Positions 1 to 10,743 of a stretch of DNA of 64,000 nt are shown here, piece after piece (position 1 is the stretch's first letter; every line of letters starts with the position of its first letter). Source of the stretch: DATMNI01 sp963817515 (lineage in GTDB: Bacteria; Acidobacteriota; Terriglobia; Bryobacterales; Bryobacteraceae); NCBI GenBank assembly GCA_963817515.1, contig CAWFPJ010000002.1:42103-106102 (forward strand). Direction: 5' to 3'. The notes below the pieces were generated by a model. That model was not told the origin of the DNA. It saw nothing but the letters and a program-made list of their open reading frames with translations, and did not search any database. The position numbers and the translations under genes are program-made.

Positions 1-738
1 ATGGGAGTGGATGCGCGGGATTTGGACAACGACGGCCGTGAAGACCTGTTCGTGACGGCCAACGAAAGCGAAACCTTTCCGGTCTTCCGCAATCTGGGCA
101 AGGCGCTTTTCGCGGACATCACCTATGCCAGCGGGGCCGGCAGCCAGACCCTGGCGTCAACCGGCTGGAGCGCGGGAGTCTTCGACTTCAACAACGACGG
201 CGCCAAGGATCTGTTCGCGGCCTGCGGCGCGATCGACGACAATGTGGAGCAATTCTCTCACCGGCACTCGCGGCAGCCGAATCTGGTGCTGGCCAATGCC
301 GGCGGGCGGCGATTCGTCGACGTCAGCGCGCAAGCCGGCCGCGATTTTCAAAAGGCCGCCTGGCATCGCGGCGCGGCTTTTGGCGATCTGGACGGCGACG
401 GGCGCGTGGACGCGGTGGTCAGCCGAATCGGGGAGCGCGCCGCGGTTTTCCGGAATACATCCACCAACCGGAATCATTACCTGGCGGTGAGACTGCGCGG
501 CCGGCGCAGCAACCGCGACGGCATCGGCGCCATGGTGCACGTGACCGGCGCTTCGGGGCGCGAACAATGGAACCGCGTCACTACGGCGGTGGGCTACGGC
601 TCATCGAGCGACCGCACGGCGTTCTTCGGGATGGCGCAGGATGCCGTGGGCTCTGTAGAGGTGATCTGGCCAAGCGGCGTCCGACAGGTGCAAGCCAACG
701 TCAAGTGCGATCGCTATTGGACTCTGGAAGAGCCGTGA
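1..738 (+). CDS. CRTAC1/ASPIC-UnbV FG-GAP repeat protein, C-terminal part
   Basis: Three Asp-rich FG-GAP/VCBS-type calcium loops are visible (DLDNDGREDLF near residue 8, DFNNDGAKDLF near 62, DLDGDGRVDAV near 130). They are followed by an ASPIC/UnbV-type C-terminal domain ending in VEVIWPSGVRQ. Such proteins are secreted beta-propellers common in Acidobacteria and Planctomycetes, probably for adhesion or ligand binding; no enzymatic role is established. Family members are usually over 500 residues with a signal peptide. Reading is open from base 1 and there is no signal sequence, so the first ATG is probably internal and the gene starts upstream of the window. It converges on the next gene with no bases between the two stop codons. 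Confidence 0.85.
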   Translation: MGVDARDLDNDGREDLFVTANESETFPVFRNLGKALFADITYASGAGSQTLASTGWSAGVFDFNNDGAKDLFAACGAIDDNVEQFSHRHSRQPNLVLANAGGRRFVDVSAQAGRDFQKAAWHRGAAFGDLDGDGRVDAVVSRIGERAAVFRNTSTNRNHYLAVRLRGRRSNRDGIGAMVHVTGASGREQWNRVTTAVGYGSSSDRTAFFGMAQDAVGSVEVIWPSGVRQVQANVKCDRYWTLEEP

Positions 739-1685
739 TCATTGGACTCTTGAAGAATGATCCTTGGCGGCCCAGCCCTCGCGGCCGATGCGCAGCTCGC
801 GTTCGCCTTCTTCGGCGCGTCCCAGCCGAAGGTAGGCTTTGCCGAGCAGCATGCGCACGGTCCACGCCGCGGGATCGAGTTCGACCGCCTTTTGGAGCCG
901 CGGAAGGGCGTCCTGCGGGCGGTCGAGATCGAGCAGCGCGCGGCCCAGTTCGGCATTCGCCTGGGGCGAAGTTGGGAACGCGGCGAGCGCTTGCTGAAGC
1001 GGTTCCAGGGCTTCCGCGGCGCGTCCGTGGCGCGCCAGGAAGGCTCCATAATCCAGGCGCGGGTCCTCGCGCGAGCGCTCGCGCGGCGTTCGCGATAAGG
1101 ATAAAGCGAATCGCGGCGCGGAAGTGGCTCTCGGCATCCGCGGCGCTGCCCAGCCGGTCGAAATTCAGTGCAGCGGCGCGATTGATTTTGGCCTGATCCG
1201 CGGCGGGGGCTTTGCGCAGAGCCGTTTCGAGCGGCTTTACGGCTTCGTCATAGCGCGCCTGCAGGAAGAGCGCGCGGCCCTGCGAGGTAGCAGGCATCTG
1301 GGTCGCCGGATGCCAGTTCGCAGGCTTGCCGAAGGGGCTCAACCGCGGCCGCGAAATCGTCGAGTCCGAGCAGCACCAGCCCCAGCGCCTTCCACACGTC
1401 AGGTTCCGCCGGCGAAAGCGCCGCGGCCCGGTCCAGAAATGGGCGCGCCTCGCGGAGCCGCTGCTGCCGGAAGTAAGCGAGACCCAGGCTATAGTTGGCG
1501 TTCGGATCTTCCGGCGACTGGCGTACGCGCGCTGTCAGGGCCGGAATGTCGTCAACCGCGGTCTGCTGCCCACTGGCGGATCGGCAGGCCAACGAAAATA
1601 AGGCAGAACAAACCAGGGCTGAACAAACCAGGGCCGGAAGATACCGATACACCCGCGGAAAGTATCCTCCAGGGAAGGCGTCCAT
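739..1685 (-). pseudogene. TPR repeat exported protein, broken by two frameshifts
   Basis: Three reading frames join into one tetratricopeptide-repeat protein of about 315 residues. The start at 1685 (MDAFPGGYF) gives a hydrophobic signal ending SLACRS, possibly a lipoprotein. TPR units follow in frame one (DPNANYSLGLAYFRQQR, then DVWKALGLVLLGLDDF). Reading shifts near 1286, where DACYL must join QGRALFLQARYDEAV. It shifts again near 1085-1115, joining HFRAAIRF to REDPRLDYGAFLARHG. The last repeats (NAELGRALLDLDRP, RMLLGKAYLRLGRA) end at the stop at 739. Each break needs one base only, so either sequence error or recent inactivation is possible. TPR proteins act as protein-protein scaffolds; no partner is evident here. 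Confidence 0.7.
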
Positions 1686-1813
1686 GCGGGAAGTATACTC
1701 CGGCGCGGCCGCTGCACCAAGGCCCAGCGGCTCGGCTGTCATCCACCGCAATGAGCGCTGCTTACCAAAATACAAAGCAGCCGCTGGAAATCACAAGCAG
1801 AAAGAAACGGATG

Positions 1814-1842
1814 TTGCATCTATTTTGCTTTTCATTTACACT
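1814..1842 (+). promoter_or_regulatory. Sigma70-like promoter of the TonB-dependent receptor gene
   Basis: TTGCAT (1814-1819) and TACACT (1837-1842) are separated by 17 bases, the ideal spacing for a housekeeping promoter. The AT-rich stretch around them contrasts with the GC-rich surroundings. A strong ribosome site, AGGAGG at about 1896-1901, lies just before the ATG at 1906. Confidence 0.6.
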
Positions 1843-1905
1843 ATTGCAAACAAATAAAAAGGGGGCGGCCGGATCGCCGGGGCAATTCCGGTATAGGAGG
1901 TTAGT

Positions 1906-4900
1906 ATGAATCGTTTCCGGCAAACTGCGCTGCTACTGCTGTGTATGAGCGCGGCGGCCTGTGCACAATCGAGCACTAGTACGGTCCATGGAAGCGTCCG
2001 CGATTCTTCGGATGCCGTAATTCCCGCAGCTTCAGTGACGCTCACCGCTACCGCCACCGGGGTTGAGCGCAAAACCGCCGCCAACGAAGCTGGGTACTTT
2101 GCATTTCCCGGTGTGACTCCGGGACCTTACCGCATCACCGTCGAGGCGGCGGGCATGCAGCGCTTCGAAGGCACGTTGACGGTTCAGGTGCAGGTGGATG
2201 CCGAGGTCAATGCCGTCCTGAGAGTCGGACAGGCGAACACTACCGTGGAGGTCAAGGACGTGACTCCCATGGTTCAAACGGATTCGCCCACGCTCGGCCA
2301 TGTGCTCGAGACGCAGCGCATTCAGGAACTCCCGGTGAACGGGCGCGGCTATCAGAATCTGTTGGTCACCGTGCCCGCCGTGACCTGGTCGAGCCAGGGC
2401 TTCGGAATCGGCGCGCTGGTTCAGGCATACGGCTTGCGGCCCGGAACCACGACTCTGACCTTCGACGGAGCGGCGCAGAACGAAGTGTGGGAGGGATGGG
2501 ACGTGGCGCGCACGCCGGATCTTGACACCATCCAGGAGATGCAGGTGGAGACCAATAACTCCTCGGCCAAGTTCACCCGGCCCACCACCATCGTGATGTC
2601 CAGCAAGAGCGGCACCAACCAGCTTCATGGGGGGCTCTTCTACACCAACCGCAACAGCGGTTATGGCGTAGCCCGCATGCGGCAGGACACATTTCTCAAG
2701 CCGCCCTACCTGAACCGCAACGAATGGGGCGAATCGGTGGGCGGCCCGGTCTACATTCCGAAGGTTTACAACGGCCACAACCGCACGTTCTTTTTCTTCT
2801 CCTGGGAAGACATCCGAAGCCTTCAATACACAACGTCACAACAGTCGTTTCCGACGGTCGCGATGCGGAATGGCGATTTCCGCGGCATCACGGACAGCCT
2901 GGGCCGGGCGTACAATTTTTACGATCCGTCCACTACCGGGGCTAACTATTCCAGGTCGCCTGATCAGTTGCAACGACATCGTCAACACGATTTGCCCGTC
3001 GCGGGAGAGTCCGACAGCGAAATATCTCTTCGGCATCACTCCGCTGCCCAACCTACCTGCGGTGAATCCGCTGGTCGGGCAGAACTGGGTCGGACAGATT
3101 CCGCGCTCACTCAACCAGGAAGTGAAGACCGTCCGCATCGACCACCGGTTCTCGGGATCGGACCTGTTGTATGGGCGCTATTCCTACGGTCATCATCACG
3201 AGTCCTATCAGTCCGGCGGACCGGAAATGCTGAACGGCATTTCCGGCGTGGACCAACGGTGGTGGCCGGATCAGAGCGCTGTCGCTGACCGAAGTACACA
3301 CGTTTTCCCCGACCTTGACGAACGAACTGCTGGTCACCGGCACGCGCGATTTTCAGCGCCGCGGCTCGGGTGATTTCCAGACCAACTATGCCCAGACCCT
3401 ACTGGGCCTTCCCAATCCGTTCCAGGCCGCGAACTGGCCCACCATTAATGTGGCGTCTTCCAGCACGCCGGGCTCAGACCTGACCGGTTACTCGTTTGGC
3501 GGCGAATACTTCTACCTGATCACGAATGTCTTCGTCGGCTCCAGGACAACGCCACCAAGATCAAGGGTAAACACGAATTCCAGTTCGGCTTCCAGTATCG
3601 CTATGAACTCGTCCCCAAGAGCGTGCTGCCGACGGCCGGCAGTTATGACTTCAGTACCCAGGCAACGGCGCTATACGACCCGAGCTCAACGGCCACCAGT
3701 CCGCAGGCTCTGCCTCTTACCGGCCTGGGTGTGGCCAATATGTACCTGGGCTCCATGGATTACGGTGCCACCTTCGCGCGTCCGTGGGTCTATATGACGC
3801 GGCAGGAAGATGCGCTCTACTTCCAGGACAACTGGAAGCCGTCACGCAGCGCCTGACGGTGAATCTGGGTCTGCGTTGGGAGTATCGCACGCCCGATCTC
3901 GGACCGCCAAAGCGCGTTGATGGGTTTCGACCTCAGCAAACGCGCCTATGTATTGGGAACTTCGCTGGACGCGCTTCGAACAGTTGGGCGACACGCTTCC
4001 TTCGCTGGTCACCGCGCTGCAGGATTTCGGCGGCAGCGTGGAAACCAACCAGGATGTCGGCTTGCCGTCGACCCTGGTCTATCGCAACTTCTCGAATTTC
4101 GGACCCAGGCTGGGCTTCGCCTATCGCGCTGGGGACGGCCGCAAAGTCGTTCGTCCTTCGCGGCGGCTATCGCATCTCGTACTACACCGAGCCACTCGAA
4201 GATCGTACTTCAACACCCAGCAGAGCGGCGAACTGGTATCGGCCAACTTCCAGAACAGCGTGTCGAATACGTCTCTTTCGCCGGACGGTCTGCCGAATTA
4301 TGGATTACGCAGCGTTCCGCAGTACGTCGCCGGGCCAGAATACGTCCGAGCTCCATCATCAATCTCAACGACACCCGCCTGATCACTCCCGGTTTCTCCG
4401 CGTATTTCCTGGATCCTCACCACGGCCGATCCGCGTGTGCAGGACTGGAACTTCACCATCGAGAAAGAGATCATGGCGAATACCATCGTGCGCGCCACTT
4501 ACCTGGGCAACCATGTGTCGCGCATGCTTCAGCAGATCGATTACAATGATTCCACTCCGACGTTATATCTGGTACGCGACTCAGAAGCAGCCGCTTCCGA
4601 CGGGCCTGTACTCGGCGGTCGGGACCACGCCCTGGGGGAATCAGGTCTTCGGCGGCGTCTACGAGTACAGTCCGATCGGCCATTCCAACTTCAACGGCGT
4701 AAACCTTGAGTTCGAGCGCCGGTTCAGCCACGGCCTCGCGTTTCAGACGTTCTGGTCCCTGGCCAACTCGTTTACCGATGAGACCCAAGGCTCCGGCTCT
4801 ACCAGTTCGATCCCGACCCTGAACGCCTATCTGCCGGGCGCTGTTCCCACGGATCAAGCCGCTCGCGACCAGTTCCTGAACTATCAGCGCTACACCACGG

Positions 4901-5631
4901 TTCCCCACCAGCAGATGCGGTATAACTTTGTGTGGGAGCTGCCGGTCGGGAAGGGGAAGGCACTGCTGGGGGGCGCTCATGGGGCTCTGGATAAACTGAT
5001 CGGAGGATGGCAAGTTGCCGGCACCGGCCAGTGGAGAACCAACTACTTCACCTTGCCGACTACGATTTACCCCACCGGAAACCAGATACAAACATACGGC
5101 TATCAGTATCCTGTACAGGACTGCCGCAGCGGCGCCTGCTATCCCGCGTATCTGTACTTTAACGGCTACATCTCGCCGCCCCAGATCAACGAACACAACG
5201 CCGCCGGCCAGTGCATTGGCGTGTGCGGCGTGCCGGCTAACTACAAGCCGGCAGGCGCCCCGCTGCTGCCCTACGGAGCCACTTCCGCTCCCAATGCACC
5301 AGCCGGGACCAACTTGTCGTCTTACTATGACACCAACACCGTCTGGGTTCCGCTCTCTAACGGCACGGTGCAGCGCACGACTTACAACAATAACCTGTCT
5401 CCCTGGCGCAACCAGTATCTTTCCGGACCGAATCAATGGTTCCTGGACGCTTCGCTGTTCAAGTCTGTCAGGATCCGTGAGAAGGTTACGCTGCGGTTCA
5501 ACATTGACTTCTTCAATGCGCTGAACAACCCGAACAATCCGATCGCTGTGACATCCGACGGGCTGCTAAGTGTGCGCAATTCCGGCAGCCCGGCGCGGGT
5601 CACTCAGTTGTCGACGCACCTGAACTGGTAA
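1906..5631 (+). pseudogene. Oar-like TonB-dependent outer-membrane receptor, multiply frameshifted
   Basis: The start has a strong AGGAGG site and a signal peptide ending AAACAQS. Residues 25-110 form a carboxypeptidase-regulatory-like domain (VHGSVRDSSDAVIPAASV). The plug follows (IQELPVNGRGYQNLL; SSKSGTNQLHGGLFY), then a long barrel with typical Oar pieces such as RTFFFFSWE, VNLGLRWEYR, FGPRLGFAYR and the end FFNALNNPNNP...LNW. Family length is about 1,100-1,250 residues, and the 3,726 bases fit. From about 2950 to 4580 the frame changes roughly ten times: near 2957, 3275, 3540, 3838, 3915, 4130, 4200, 4380 and 4560, plus one or more poorly placed. Before 2950 and after 4600 reading is clean. 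Such receptors are thought to import large ligands or oligosaccharides through TonB. A real pseudogene or a poorly sequenced stretch are both possible. Confidence 0.8.
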
Positions 5632-5644
5632 CAAGCCGTAAGTT

Positions 5645-5677
5645 GGCCGGAGCGCGCCCAGGGTTAGCGCTCCGGCC
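5645..5677 (+). terminator. Hairpin terminator after the receptor gene
   Basis: A perfect 11-bp stem, GGCCGGAGCGC (5645-5655) with GCGCTCCGGCC (5667-5677), closes an 11-base loop 14 bases after the receptor stop. A T run (TTTTT, about 5692-5697) is 15 bases further on, so intrinsic termination is likely but not canonical. Confidence 0.6.
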
Positions 5678-5900
5678 CTCATTGGATTGCGGTTTTTGGC
5701 CTTCGCTGCCCGCGCCTCTTTCAGCCGCTGCGCCCGTTCTGCGCGGCGGGATAATCCCCTATCCTGACTTTCCCTGCTTTTCATCGGCTCCGGCTTCATA
5801 TATCATTGGACGGTTTTAAACCTGGGCGAAGGAATCTGTATGGTTCCTATCGCGGGAAACCATGATCGTATTCCCGTAAAAGACAAGGAGAAACCAAAAG

Positions 5901-7088
5901 ATGAAGTCCAATTCGTTTTCCCGTCGCGGCCTCTTGATAGGAGCCGCCACCACTCTTGCCGCCAGCCGTTTGCAAGCGGCTGACCACAGCAGCCAGCATC
6001 TGGCTATTACCGAAGATGTCTCGGGAGAAGCCGGGACAGCGCCACCGTATGCCTATGTCGGCTGCTACACTGGCGGGTCCAACGCACGCGGGATTAGCGT
6101 GTTCCACTATGACGCAACTACCAATGCCCTGAACCTGGTCGGTATCGTGGCGCCGGTCACCAGCCCGTCCTTCATCGCTCTGGACGCGACCAAGAAGTTT
6201 CTCTATTCCGGAAATGAGTCCGGCGCGGGCAGCGCATCCGCCTTCAGCGTGAATCCAAATACCGGCGCATTGCGGTTCCTCAATTCGGTGGGTGCAGGCG
6301 GCCAGCCGGCGCATGTAGCCATTCACCCCGGCGGAAAGCATCTGCTGACAGCCAATTATACCGGCGGGACGGTGGCGGTATTCCCGATTCAGGCGGACGG
6401 ATCGCTGGGCACCACACCCCAGATCATCTCGCATTTCGGCGAACTCGGGCCCAACACCGGCCGTCAGGAGGCTCCCCATCCGCACATGGTGTTGCCAGAC
6501 ACGACCGGCAAATATGTCCTGGTTAACGATCTCGGCCTGGATGCGACAATTGTCTATTCCTTCGATGCCGGGGTGGGAAGATTGACCGAGGTGAGCCGCA
6601 CCGCGGCGCCAGCCGGTTCCGGCCCCCGGCACCTGGCGTGGCATCCCAACGGCAGGGTTGTCTACTCGATCAATGAACTCTTGAATACGATCAATGTGTA
6701 TATGTGGGACGGCAACGGCAACCTGACTCCGCTGCAACTAAGCGTGAGCACGCTGCCCAACGGATTCCTGGGCACCAGCGGCGCCGGTGAGATCCTGGTG
6801 GACGCGGCTGGCAGGTTCCTGTACGGCTCAAACCGGGGCAACGATAACATTGTGATCTGCTCAATCGATCCGGGAAATTATCAACTGAGCGTGATCGGCT
6901 GGGTTCACACGCAGGGCCGCACGCCGCGGCATTTCAATTTCGATCCAAGCGGCAACTTCATCCACGTTGCCAACCAGGATTCGGCGAATATCGTAACCTT
7001 CAGGGTAGACAAGGGAAGCGGCATGCTGGCGGCGGCGGGACTTTACGCATCTACTCCAGCGCCAGCCTGCATCCAGTTTACTTCTTAG
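5901..7088 (+). CDS. Lactonase-family seven-bladed beta-propeller, Tat-exported
   Basis: 395 residues. The N-terminus SRRGLLIGAATTLAAS is a twin-arginine-type signal. The mature part matches the Lactonase family (6-phosphogluconolactonase/cycloisomerase-2 type): YAYVGCYTGG at the first blade, HPGGKHLLTANYTGGTVAVF, the conserved APHPHMV, GSGPRHLAWHPNGRVVY and TPRHFNFDPSGNFIHVANQDS near the end. The family hydrolyses sugar lactones, but the export signal argues against the cytosolic 6-phosphogluconolactone role, so the substrate is unknown. AAGGAG about ten bases before the ATG supports the start. It stands alone between two hairpin terminators. Confidence 0.88.
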   Translation: MKSNSFSRRGLLIGAATTLAASRLQAADHSSQHLAITEDVSGEAGTAPPYAYVGCYTGGSNARGISVFHYDATTNALNLVGIVAPVTSPSFIALDATKKFLYSGNESGAGSASAFSVNPNTGALRFLNSVGAGGQPAHVAIHPGGKHLLTANYTGGTVAVFPIQADGSLGTTPQIISHFGELGPNTGRQEAPHPHMVLPDTTGKYVLVNDLGLDATIVYSFDAGVGRLTEVSRTAAPAGSGPRHLAWHPNGRVVYSINELLNTINVYMWDGNGNLTPLQLSVSTLPNGFLGTSGAGEILVDAAGRFLYGSNRGNDNIVICSIDPGNYQLSVIGWVHTQGRTPRHFNFDPSGNFIHVANQDSANIVTFRVDKGSGMLAAAGLYASTPAPACIQFTS

Positions 7089-7098
7089 TTGGAGCCTC

Positions 7099-7132
7099 GG
7101 CCGGCGGCGTTGGGATTCCAATGCCGCCGGCC
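7099..7132. terminator. Bidirectional hairpin terminator between convergent genes
   Basis: GGCCGGCGGC (7099-7108) pairs with GCCGCCGGCC (7123-7132). The inner bases GTTGG/CCAAT extend the stem to 15 bp (one G-T pair) around a GATT loop. It lies between the stop of the lactonase gene and the stop of the DUF1501 gene and can serve both. Confidence 0.7.
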
Positions 7133-7162
7133 ATTATACGTTTGGCGTTTGTCCGCGCGAGC

Positions 7163-8584
7163 CTACGCGAGGATTCCTTTGATCACCTCTCCCTGGATTT
7201 GGGTGAGGCGTTCTTTGCGGCCCAGGTGCAGGTAGCTGAGAGCGTCCTGGTTCAAGCCCAACTGGTGCAGAATCGTGGTGTGGAGGTCGCGGAAGTGCAC
7301 GGGCTTATCAACAGCTTTCATTCCGATTTCGTCGGTGGCGCCGTAGACGATACCGCCTTGAATGCCGCCGCCCGCCATGAGAGTGGTGAACCCCAGATTA
7401 TGGTGATCCCGGCCCTGGCTGCCCTGGGATTCCGGAGAGCGCCCAAATTCGGCTCCGATCATGACCAGCGTTGAATCGAGGAGTCCCCGCCGCTTCAGGT
7501 CTTTCAACAGCGCCGCCATCGGCTGGTCTGTTTCAGCAGCCTTGCGGAGATGGTTTTCTTCGATGTTCTCATGGGCGTCCCACTGCATATTCCCGGGCCC
7601 GCCGCCGGAGACCGGGCAGACAAAGCGTACGCCATTTTCGATTAATCGGCGGGAGAGCAGGCAGCGGCGGCCGTAGTCGTCCGTCGGTTGCTTGCCGATA
7701 CCGTACATGTCCAGAGTCTCCTGGGACTCGGTGGAGAGGTCGAAGATCGCCGGCGCCTCGGTTTGCATTTTGAATGCAAGATCGTAGGAAGTGAGCCGCG
7801 CCGATAGTTCCGCATCCCCTGGCTTCATGTCCAGTTCGTTCAAAGTTCTCAAGCTGTCCAGCAGCTTTCGCCGGCTCTCGAGCGTGGTCCCCTTGGGCAG
7901 ATCCAGGTTCAAGACGGGCCGGCCGCCCGGACGGAACATGGTGGGCTGATACACCGATGGCAGGAAGCCGTTCGAGTACATCGGCGCGCCCCCTTCGAGG
8001 GCCCCCTTAGGATCGGGCATCACGACGTAGCCCGGCAGCGACTCGGATTCGGAGCCCAATCCGTAAAGCGTCCATGAGCCCATGCTGGGGAAGCCGGGAA
8101 TGACCCTGCCGGAAAAGAGCTGGTACTGTGCCGCGGAGTGGACCACCATATCGCCATAGCAGGAGCGGATGACCGCGATATCGTCAATGCACTGCGCCAG
8201 ATTCGGGAACAGGTCGGAGACTTCGATTCCGCTCTTTCCATAGCGCTGGAATGTCCGCCGGGTGCCCAATAGCCGCGATTCGGCGTTGACATACTGATAC
8301 TGTGCGTCGCCGAATGTCGCAGGACGCTTCTGTCCATCAAGCTTGTTCAGCAGCGGCTTGGGATCGAACGTATCCACCTGGCTGGGACCGCCGGCCAGAA
8401 ACAGGAATACCATCGACTTCGCCTTGGCCTTCATGTGCGGCGGCTTGGGCGCCAGCGGATTATAGGAGGCAGCGCGTGCCACCTCCTGCTGCAGCATGGC
8501 GCCGAATGCCAGCGCCCCCATACCGCAGCAGGCATCACACAGAAATTCGCGGCGGTTGCGAGTGATACGAGTATGTTCCGGCAT
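7163..8584 (-). CDS. DUF1501 domain protein (sulfatase-like fold), exported
   Basis: 473 residues. The N-terminus RNRREFLCDACCGMGALAFGAML looks like a Tat-type signal. The body shows DUF1501 hallmarks: MVFLFLAGGPSQVDTFDPKP, QCIDDIAVIRSCYGDMVVHS, SGGGPGNMQWDAHENI, VMIGAEFGRSPESQGSQGRDHH and the C-terminal TILHQLGLN. DUF1501 proteins share the alkaline-phosphatase/sulfatase fold, but no reaction has been shown. The gene lies 12 bases downstream of the DUF1549/DUF1553 gene. This pairing is very common in Planctomycetes and Acidobacteria and is usually linked to breakdown of complex carbohydrates; the link is correlative. Confidence 0.92.
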   Translation of the reverse strand: MPEHTRITRNRREFLCDACCGMGALAFGAMLQQEVARAASYNPLAPKPPHMKAKAKSMVFLFLAGGPSQVDTFDPKPLLNKLDGQKRPATFGDAQYQYVNAESRLLGTRRTFQRYGKSGIEVSDLFPNLAQCIDDIAVIRSCYGDMVVHSAAQYQLFSGRVIPGFPSMGSWTLYGLGSESESLPGYVVMPDPKGALEGGAPMYSNGFLPSVYQPTMFRPGGRPVLNLDLPKGTTLESRRKLLDSLRTLNELDMKPGDAELSARLTSYDLAFKMQTEAPAIFDLSTESQETLDMYGIGKQPTDDYGRRCLLSRRLIENGVRFVCPVSGGGPGNMQWDAHENIEENHLRKAAETDQPMAALLKDLKRRGLLDSTLVMIGAEFGRSPESQGSQGRDHHNLGFTTLMAGGGIQGGIVYGATDEIGMKAVDKPVHFRDLHTTILHQLGLNQDALSYLHLGRKERLTQIQGEVIKGILA

Positions 8585-8596
8585 GATCCACTACTC

Positions 8597-10618
8597 CTAG
8601 TTCACGTAAACGAAGGAATTGAGATTCAAGAGCATCAGCGCCAGCCCGCGCTTCGGCTCGGTTTTCAGGAAGCCCATCGCCACCTGAATTTCTTTGGAAT
8701 TCGCGGGCCGCCCGGCGACCAACTGGTAGCCAAGGTCGATCTGTTTTCGAACATCGGGTCCGGCTTCAACTTCCAGACGTTTGGCAAATGCGTCGGCCTC
8801 GGTATTGGTCAGGTCGCCATTCAGCATCTCCAGGGCCTGCGGAGCGTGCGTGCTGGATTCGCGCCGCGCGCAACTTGTGGAACCGTCCGGAGCGTCGAAC
8901 ACCTGCATGAAAGGCAACTGGAGGTTTCGCTTGACCAGGAGATAGACGCCGCGCCGGGTATACTCCGAAGCATCTTTTGCCGGGACCCATTGGGAAGGCT
9001 TATAGAGTGTGTTCACCAGGCCCTGATCGATGGGAATCATGACGCTGGGCCCACCGGCCTTGGGATTCAATTGGCCGGATACGGAAAGAATGGCATCGCG
9101 CAGTTCCTCTGCCTGCAGCCGCCGCCGGTTGAATCGCCACAACAATTTATTGTCAGGATCATTGTCGGCGATGAGCGCCTCGCGGGCCTGATCTATGGAC
9201 GGGGCGGAAGACTGCTGATACGTGCTGCTATTCAAAATCAGCCGGTGTAGCTGCTTCACGCTGAATCCCCCGGCCACGAATTGGTTCGCGAGATAGTCAA
9301 GCAACTCGGGGTGCGTGGGACGGCTGCCCATTCTGCCGAAATCATTGGGCGTGTCCACGATGCCGCGTCCGAAATGATTCTCCCAGATCCGGTTGACCAT
9401 GACACGGGCGGTGAGGGGATTGTCGGGATCCACAATCCACCGGGCCAACTCCGTCCGCGGATTCTTTGTACCCTCCGCCAGTTCGGGCGTACCGGGCGGC
9501 AGCAAAACGCCGAGCGGCCGCATGCCCACGCGGTCCAATTTGGCGGTGTATTCGCCGCGGCCCAGGATATGAGTCTCGGCCTTTTCATCCTTGTCGATGA
9601 CCGTGTGGATTGAGGGTATGGGCGGAGGCAGTTTCTCCTGCAATTCCTCGAGCTGCTTGGTCAATGCCGCTCGTTTATCGGCCGATTCGGGATCTTTACT
9701 TCCGCGCAACGCCATCATCTGCGCGCGCAGCGTTTTGATTTCGTTGTTAATCGGAGCGGCCTTCTCTTTCCATGCGGCTTCCTCCTCCGGGGTGGCTTTG
9801 GCTACGTCGTGTTCGTAGGTCGAGCCGAAGAATGCCTGCAGCCGGTAGTAGTCGCTTTGGCGAATGGGATCGAATTTGTGGTCGTGACAGCGCGCGCAAC
9901 CCACCGTTACCCCCAGGAAGGCGGCTCCGACCACGTTGGTCATTTCGGTCAGGACCTCATTGCGGCTGCTGGCAACTTCCTGATTGCCCGCATTCTTGCG
10001 AAGAGGGCCGAGCCGGTTGAACCCGCTCGCGATCAGCGTCTCGTCTTCTTTGGGTGCGATCTCGTCGCCGGCAATCTGCTCCATAACGAAGCGGTCGTAC
10101 GGCTTGTCATTGTTGAAGGCGCGGATCACATAGTCGCGATACCGCCAGGCGTCGCTGCGCATCGTATCGTACTCATAGCCGTCGGTCTCCGCAAAGCGCA
10201 CAACGTCCAGCCAGTGCTGGCCCCAGCGTTCGCCGTATTGCGGGCTTTTCAGCAGTCTTTCCACCACCTTCGAAACTGCATCGGGAGATTTGTCGGCGGC
10301 GAATTCCGCCACCTCAGACGGCGTAGGCGGCAATCCAACCATGTCGAAATAAAGCCTGCGCAGCAAGGTTGGCCGGTCAGCCGGCGGCGAAGGTTGCAGC
10401 CCTGCCTTCTTCAGCTTATCCAGGATGAATGCGTCGACGGGAGTTTTCACCCAAGCCTGGTCAACCGGCGCCGTGAACGACGGGACGGCTGGAGCGGACC
10501 GCTTCAGAAAGGCCCATTGCTTGCGATCGGTTTCCGAGTAGGTGCCGAGAGGCGCCACCACATCCGACGCCAAGGCAAACGACACCAGCGCCACCGCGGG
10601 CACGAATCGTTTCAGCAT
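8597..10618 (-). CDS. DUF1549/DUF1553 domain protein
   Basis: 673 residues with a signal peptide (MLKRFVPAVALVSFALAS). The DUF1549 domain runs from about residue 60 to 270 and contains VDAFILDKLKKAGLQPSP, LRRLYFDMVGLPPTP, YGERWGQHWLDVVRF and a haem-like CARCHDHKFDPI motif. DUF1553 covers about residues 390-640 (PRTELARWIVDPDNPLTARV, NRIWENHFGRGIV, NRRRLQAEELRDAILSVSG). Many relatives carry an extra N-terminal planctomycete cytochrome c domain; it is absent here. A coiled region with many Glu/Lys (about 285-340) separates the domains. It is the first gene of a two-gene unit with the DUF1501 protein. Function unknown. Confidence 0.92.
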   Translation of the reverse strand: MLKRFVPAVALVSFALASDVVAPLGTYSETDRKQWAFLKRSAPAVPSFTAPVDQAWVKTPVDAFILDKLKKAGLQPSPPADRPTLLRRLYFDMVGLPPTPSEVAEFAADKSPDAVSKVVERLLKSPQYGERWGQHWLDVVRFAETDGYEYDTMRSDAWRYRDYVIRAFNNDKPYDRFVMEQIAGDEIAPKEDETLIASGFNRLGPLRKNAGNQEVASSRNEVLTEMTNVVGAAFLGVTVGCARCHDHKFDPIRQSDYYRLQAFFGSTYEHDVAKATPEEEAAWKEKAAPINNEIKTLRAQMMALRGSKDPESADKRAALTKQLEELQEKLPPPIPSIHTVIDKDEKAETHILGRGEYTAKLDRVGMRPLGVLLPPGTPELAEGTKNPRTELARWIVDPDNPLTARVMVNRIWENHFGRGIVDTPNDFGRMGSRPTHPELLDYLANQFVAGGFSVKQLHRLILNSSTYQQSSAPSIDQAREALIADNDPDNKLLWRFNRRRLQAEELRDAILSVSGQLNPKAGGPSVMIPIDQGLVNTLYKPSQWVPAKDASEYTRRGVYLLVKRNLQLPFMQVFDAPDGSTSCARRESSTHAPQALEMLNGDLTNTEADAFAKRLEVEAGPDVRKQIDLGYQLVAGRPANSKEIQVAMGFLKTEPKRGLALMLLNLNSFVYVN

Positions 10619-10743
10619 TCCCGGCCTCCAGTTTGAATAGCTTCAATATGAATTGTACACCTCTGCCATGAGCCACTCAATCGCCGGAAGCCGGCGAGGT
10701 CGCGAACGAGCCGGGTGGAAGATCCGTGTAAGATGAAGATCGA

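Noticed and set aside
5566..5799. Small basic minus-strand reading frame after the receptor gene
   Set aside because: It overlaps the receptor's coding end and the terminator hairpin, is Arg/Ala-rich as random GC-rich frames are, and has no ribosome site or recognisable motif.
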